Origin: Kalaharituber pfeilii | Lineage: Eukaryota > Ascomycota > Pezizomycetes > Pezizales > Pezizaceae | NCBI GenBank assembly: GCA_015179045.1 | Contig: WHUZ01000004.1 | Span: 682,001 to 746,000, forward strand | Direction: 5' to 3' | Length of the DNA stretch: 64,000 nucleotides | In this document: one piece after another, positions 58,626 to 64,000 of the stretch | Layout of the letters: each line of letters begins with the position of its first letter | How positions within the stretch are numbered: position 1 is the first letter of the stretch | Notes under the pieces: generated by a model | What the model was told of the DNA's origin: nothing | What the model saw: the letters and a program-made list of their open reading frames with translations, nothing else | Database searches by the model: none | Made by a program: the position numbers and the translations under genes

Positions 58626-61600
58626 ATGCGTTCCAAAAAGCCCTCCTCGGAGCAAAAGAAAGATACCCCGCCTTCGCCGGCACTAGCAGCAGGTGCAGGG
58701 AAGAGCTCAAGTGCAAAAGGCAAAGGCGGTAGCGCCAGCCAAACGCCGACCGGCAGTAGCAGTGCCGGGGCCGCCGGAAAGAATAAACAGCCCTCCTCCG
58801 GGACTAGCACTCCGACGCCGGACGCCCAAAAGACAGTGCGTGAGCTTGTAGGCGGCGCTTCCTGGACCGGCAAGCTCCCCCTCACCCTTCTGAACGAACA
58901 TTGCCAAAAGTCCGGATGGCAGAAGCTAGACTACCAAGTGCGTCGCTTTCCCGACGGGTACCTCTGCACCGTCACCTTGCAGAATCGGAACCCCAAGACA
59001 AACGAGATGGAGGAGGTCCAATTTACGCTGCCAGCGCAGTTTACTCTCACATCTGGGGATAGGGTCAAGCCGCACCAGCCGTCGCCTATAGAGGCGAAGC
59101 ACTACGCGGCGACCTATGTACTGAACCGGGTGTGTAATAAGATCAACATCAGGTTTATGTTGCCGCCGTCGCATCAGGAGCACTGGAAAGTATTTGAGGA
59201 TGTGCGGATGCGGGATACGAAGGAGGGTAAGGCATGGATGTATGAGGCGGATCCGTTCCAAGCGCAGCGGGAGCGGAAGGCTGCGATGGAGAAGGCGCAG
59301 AAGGAGAAGGCAGCAAAGATGACAAGTCAGGCTAGTAGGGAAGTGATTATCGGCAGTTCTGGGCCGGCTCCACGCTCGCGACAAGGCGGGAATGCGGATA
59401 ATTCAACGTCGTTCATGAAGGGGTGGCAAGACGCGCCGGTGGTCGAGATGGCGAAAGAGATGAGGGTTAAGGTGGAGGAATTGATTAGGAAGCATCATGT
59501 GTGGAATCCGGATGGAGTGGAGATGGAGGAGGGGGAGAGGCAGAGGGCAGTGAGGGAGTTGAGCGAGATGGGATTCAGGAGGAACCATGTGGAGGAGGCG
59601 TGCGAGTGGGCGAGGGACAAGGGGGAGTGTCTTGGTGAGTTGCTGTGCAGCGTGGGGACAAAGAGGCGCTTGCTGAGGTGGGCGGCGACCATCGAGGGCG
59701 GAAGGCTAACGTGGGTGGTGTTGTTGGCGCAGAGTGGCTGCTAGTCCACGTCCCCGAGGACGACTTGCCACCCCAATTTTTGCCCGACAAATCTACGGTC
59801 ACGGTGTCGATAACCTCTGGCAATGTCCCGCTGGCCCAGACATACGCTGCTAGACGTAGGTATCCCATCATGACTTGGACAACGGACTTGCTCTGGCTAA
59901 TGCGAGATATCAGGCCTCAGCGCCGCCGGCTACTCCCTCGAGCTGTGCCACGAGGCTCTCCAGCTCTGCTCTGGCAACGAAGCGGTTGCCGCCGAACAAC
60001 TCATGCACACGCTTGTCAACAACAAGCCGTTCATTCTGGACGCTGACCTTATGGATTTCGGGGACAGTGACTTTTGGGAGGAGGAGCAAAGCATGCTCGA
60101 GGCGATCTGGGGCAATCCCGATGCCAGTGCCGATGCAGACACTGCTAATGACGAGGCGAAACTTGACCAAGGCGACGAACCCCGCTTTGTACGTGTCTCC
60201 AAGAGCGTTTCCAGGGTCCTAATAGAGCTGGATAGCTCTCCTCCAAAGAACCTCAGTCTGCTTGTTCCCGACAAGATATACTTGCATGCTCAGAGACCGG
60301 CCAACAATTATCCCGACCACATTCCCGTTATCACTATCCATACATCTTCCGACACCTGCGTCAAACTCCCCGCTTACATCCGACTTAGCATCATCCGCCA
60401 AGCCGCCCAGTACGCCCAATCCAACCTTCGTGGCGAGCAAATGGTTTTTGCAATCGCTGACTGGCTCGGTTCCAACATTCTCCGCATCATCGAGAACCCT
60501 GGACGTCTCCGGGACCTCTCGTCCGCCATCACCCAGCTGGAATCCACGCCCTCTGGCGCCCCATCGCCTTCGCGCAAACCCAAGAGACCAGCCACAAAGC
60601 TAAAGCCAATCCAATGGAACCAAGGCTCTTCTGCGTCCATTGCTGTCCTGGGCGCATGGAAAGTCAAGCAAAATACCCCCTGATGAAACGTATGCTTGCA
60701 TCACGACAATCCCTTCCCGCATGGCGCAAAAAGGACAACATTATCGCAGCTGTCTCAAATGCACAGGTTACCATCATCACAGGAGAGACAGGTTCCGGAA
60801 AGTCGACGCAGGCTGTACAGTTTATAATGGACGATTTAATCGAATGGAGGATGGGTGAGAAAGCAAATATCATTTGTACGCAGCCGAGAAGGATCTCAGC
60901 GATTGGACTAGCAGAGAGGGTGGCGGAGGAGAGAGGGGAGACAGTGGGCGGAGAGGTTGGGTATGTGATTAAAGGGATGAGCAGGGCGAAAAAGGGAATT
61001 ACTAAGATCACGTTCGTCACAACTGGTGTGCTGCTCCGGAGGCTGCAATTGGCGGCCAGCGGGGGAGGCGATGACGAGGGTCCTGCGGAAAGTGAGGGGT
61101 GGGGTGGGCTAGATGGTGTGACGCACGTGGTGGTAGACGAAGTTCACGAAAGGAGCCTTGACACTGACTTCTTACTCGTGCTGCTCAAGCGTGCGCTGAA
61201 GGTACGGAAGGACCTGAAGGTTGTCCTAATGAGTGCTACGGTCGACGCAGACACGTTCGCAAACTACTTTAAGCAAGCTGGGATGAGCGTGCAAACTGTC
61301 GAGATTGAAGGAAGGACATTCCCCGTTCAAGAGTAGTAAGTCAAACCCTAACACCTCGTTTCTACGGTAACATGAAATCAGGGTAACTGATAACCGTAAC
61401 AGCTACCTCGATGAAATCATCTCCCAAACCGACTTTGAGCTCCTCGGCGTCTCTCATCCGCCTGGGGGCGCCCAAAAACTCATTCACGATGACACTATGG
61501 ACCCGTACATCAGCGCAACAATCCACGCGATGGGCGACCGCATCAACTACGCTCTTATCGCCCAGACTGTCGCGCACATCGACAATGAACTCTGGGGTCA

Positions 61601-63765
61601 GGATGGCGGCATCCTCATATTCCTCCCCGGTACCATGGAAATCCGCCGTTGCCTAGATGCCCTTTCGCACCTACCCCCACTTCTCGTATCCCGTCTCCAC
61701 GCCTTGCCCCTGCACGCCTCCCTGCCACCCGCCGCCCAACACCTCGTCTTCCCCCGCCTCCCCCGGGAAACGTAAAGTCATCTGCGCGACGAACGTCGCA
61801 GAAACCTCTATTACTATCCCGGACATTGTTGCGGTAATCGACACTGGTCGCGTGAAAGAGACCACTTACAACGCTGAATCAGACACCGTCCGACTGATTG
61901 AGACATGGGCTTCGCGCGCGGCGTGCAAGCAGCGCAAGGGGCGCGCAGGGAGAGTGAGAGAAGGAAAGTGTTACAAGTTATATACGAGAGGCACGGAGCG
62001 TGAGATGATGAAGGAACGGCCGGAGCCGGAGCTGCTGAGGGTGCCCTTGGCGCAGACGTGTTTGGCGGTCAAGGCAATGGGGGTGAAAGATGTAGGAGCG
62101 TTTTTGGAGAGTGTGTTGACGCCACCGGAGGTCGGGGCTGTGGAAGTGGCGATGAAGATGCTGGAGAGGATCGGGGCAGTGAGAGGGGGACAGTTGACGG
62201 CGCTGGGGAGGCACATGGTAAAGAACTATCCTAAACCCTGTATGATGTTTTGCTGATTTCACTGTCGCTGTACAGGCAATGATACCCGCGGATCTGAAAT
62301 GTGCAAAGCTTCTGATTTATGGCATCATCTTCAACTGCATAGAACCATGTCTCACCATTGCGGCTATCTTGTCTACCAAATCCCCCTTCGTGTCCCCCAT
62401 CGACAAGCGGAAAGAAGCAAAACTGTATACCCCCTCATTCTCCTCCCTATAACCCATCTCCCCTTCTACCTACCCTCCTCACTGACACCCCCCCGCCTTA
62501 TCCCCAACAGCGCCCGCACCAAATTCGCCCCCGCCGAAGGTGACGTCCTTTGCGACCTCTACGCCTACATGACCTGGTCCATCTTCCGCTCGACCGGCAC
62601 CACTACCACGAACCTCAAAATCTGGTGCGAAAACAACTTTCTGTCTCACCACGCTCTTCTCGACATTGCCTCCACGAGGTACCAACTACTCTCCTCCCTC
62701 AAGGAAGCTGGATTAATCCCTCTCACATATGAACCCCCCGTCCCTGCGAACTCTTCCTTAACCACAACTAATATCAACGCCGTTCCCCCCCCACCACGTC
62801 CATCTCCATTTGCACTAATCGACGGCGAAGAAAACCTCATCTTGCTCGACCAGGAACCTGAGCCTCCTCGAGTGGCCACTCCACCAGGGGCCGCACCAGC
62901 AGCCCCCCTCGAACCCCCACCGCCATCTAACTCCCTCCTCCGCGCCCTCCTCGCCGCATCCTTTTCTCCCTCTATCGCCCGCATCGTGCTCCCCCCAACC
63001 AAATACGCCACTTTGTCCACGGGCACTCTGGCGGTGGACCCGGAAGCCAAGACCATAAAGTACTTTGTGCAGTCCTCCCCCGGGTTTTCTGGGCGCGTGT
63101 TTATACACCCTTCATCGACGCTGTTTGACGCTCAATCCTTTACGCAAAATTCTTGTTTTCTGTCGTACTTTACCAAGGCCGGCTTCGGGTCCGGCACAGC
63201 CGCAACCACGAACACCGCAGACAAACCCGCCACAGAGACCAAGCCCACTCCCAGTCCTATGGGTGCCGGTGCGGGTGGAGGAGGTGGAGGTGGAGGAGGT
63301 GGAGGCGGAGGAGGTGGAGGCGGAGGAGGCGGAGGTGGCGGTGGTGGTGGCGGTAGTGGTGGTGGAGGGAGGATCTTCATCCGCGAGCTTATCCCCACCC
63401 CACCATACCCGCTGCTGCTCCTTGCCGGCGCCCTCGCCCTCGACTACCACGGCCGCGGCATGTCCATTGACGGCTGGATCCGTCTTCGGGGATGGGGCCG
63501 TATCGGCGTGCTCGTCGGCATGCTGAGGCGGCTGCTGGATGGCGCTCTATATGAGCGGTTTGCGAATTTGGGAAAGGGGGGAGCGGATGAGGGCGGCGGT
63601 GGTGGCGGTGGATATGTGGGTATTGGCGGGGGAGACAAGGAACGGGAGGTGGTGGACATTGTTAGGAGATTAGTGGAGGGAGGGGGGGGTAGTGGGGCGT
63701 GTATGTGTGTGTGTGGGAAGTGCAGAATTGAAGGGATCAGAAAACCAGACAGGCAGGCAGTGTAG
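58626..63765 (+). CDS. DEAH-box RNA helicase, DHX57/DHX29-like, with frame breaks in C runs
   Basis: Exons 58626-59634, 59733-59855, 59914-61335, 61403-62217, 62276-62424 and 62511-63765; about 1,591 residues if three missing bases are allowed. N-terminal part: Ser/Lys-rich leader, a dsRNA-binding-like segment (LNEHCQKSGWQKLDYQVRR), and a UBA-like block (ELSEMGFRRNHVEEACEWA). Helicase motifs: GETGSGKST (60782-60808), TQPRRISA, DEVHERS, MSATVDADTF, ATNVAETSITIPD, QRKGRAGRVREG. Then the HA2/ratchet region and an OB-fold with a run of about 30 glycines (about 63274-63366). Such proteins unwind RNA; the family acts in translation or ribosome metabolism. Frame breaks: C5 at 60676-60680 (one C short) and the C5 runs at 61751-61755 and 61760-61764 (together two short, or one extra). 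All motifs lie in one order across the breaks, so the gene is probably intact. Confidence 0.85.
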
Positions 63766-64000
63766 GCAAAGTAGGATAAAGGGTATGCGGGTAGTCCAAT
63801 ACTTCTAATGTTGCCACGAGTTACTGTGTTTATGATTTGGAGGCTCGTTACATACTCACGCTCAAACTCGCTATCGTACTCAGACATGATGGGGTAATTT
63901 AACAATTAGACCCCCAGTAGTTGAGTACGTGATGGCGCATTAATTCGATCACCAACGACAATGGCACCACCTATGAACATGTGCGATACATCACTTTGCC
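63766..64000. other. 3' flank of the helicase gene
   Basis: No supported gene in the last 235 bases; a minus-strand frame covering part of it is the shadow of the helicase end. Confidence 0.6.

Overview
The window looks like nuclear DNA of a filamentous ascomycete (Pezizomycotina; a Pezizales/truffle-like fungus is a guess from the lectin, the long gene-poor stretches and the many small repeats). Genes carry short GT-AG introns, mostly 40-110 nt, with CTAAY-type branch sites. The gene set is typical of this group: a GH16 GPI protein, bZIP, Irc22, UreD, Scc3, DUF6594, Aim6, Pfa3, rhomboid, Hnt3 and a DEAH helicase. I saw no rRNA, tRNA, CRISPR or bacterial-type operon.

Layout. Bases 1-27 kb are gene-poor and mostly AT-rich: a GH16 wall enzyme (1.4-2.7 kb, minus), a fucose-lectin-like beta-propeller (9.5-11.1 kb), a decayed kinase-like gene cut up by small poly(A) retroposons (15.3-17.5 kb), a bZIP regulator (22-23.3 kb, minus), several TIR/MITE elements (7.9, 8.4, 24.9-26.0 and 26.3-26.8 kb) and a histone H3-like relic (12.3 kb). 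From 27.6 kb on the window is gene-rich: IRC22 (ER translocon-associated), an unknown membrane protein, ureD (urease maturation), SCC3 (cohesin), a DUF6594 membrane protein, AIM6-like phosphodiesterase, a CCDC137-like basic protein, PFA3 palmitoyltransferase, a rhomboid protease, HNT3 aprataxin and a large DEAH helicase that runs almost to the end.

The genes do not form one pathway; this is an ordinary housekeeping neighbourhood. ureD/SCC3 and HNT3/helicase are divergent pairs, while DUF6594/AIM6, CCDC137-like/PFA3 and rhomboid/HNT3 converge.

The most notable observations are: (1) a kinase-like pseudogene whose reading frame is rejoined exactly when poly(A) retroposons and one target-site copy are removed, including one retroposon nested in another; (2) a recurrent one-base deficit in C/G runs in four otherwise intact genes, which points to homopolymer errors in the assembly rather than real pseudogenes; (3) a 14-nt micro-exon in AIM6 and a GC-AG intron in SCC3; (4) a run of about 30 glycines inserted in the OB-fold of the helicase. 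Exon structures were worked out by eye from reading frame, splice signals and family knowledge; no searches were run.
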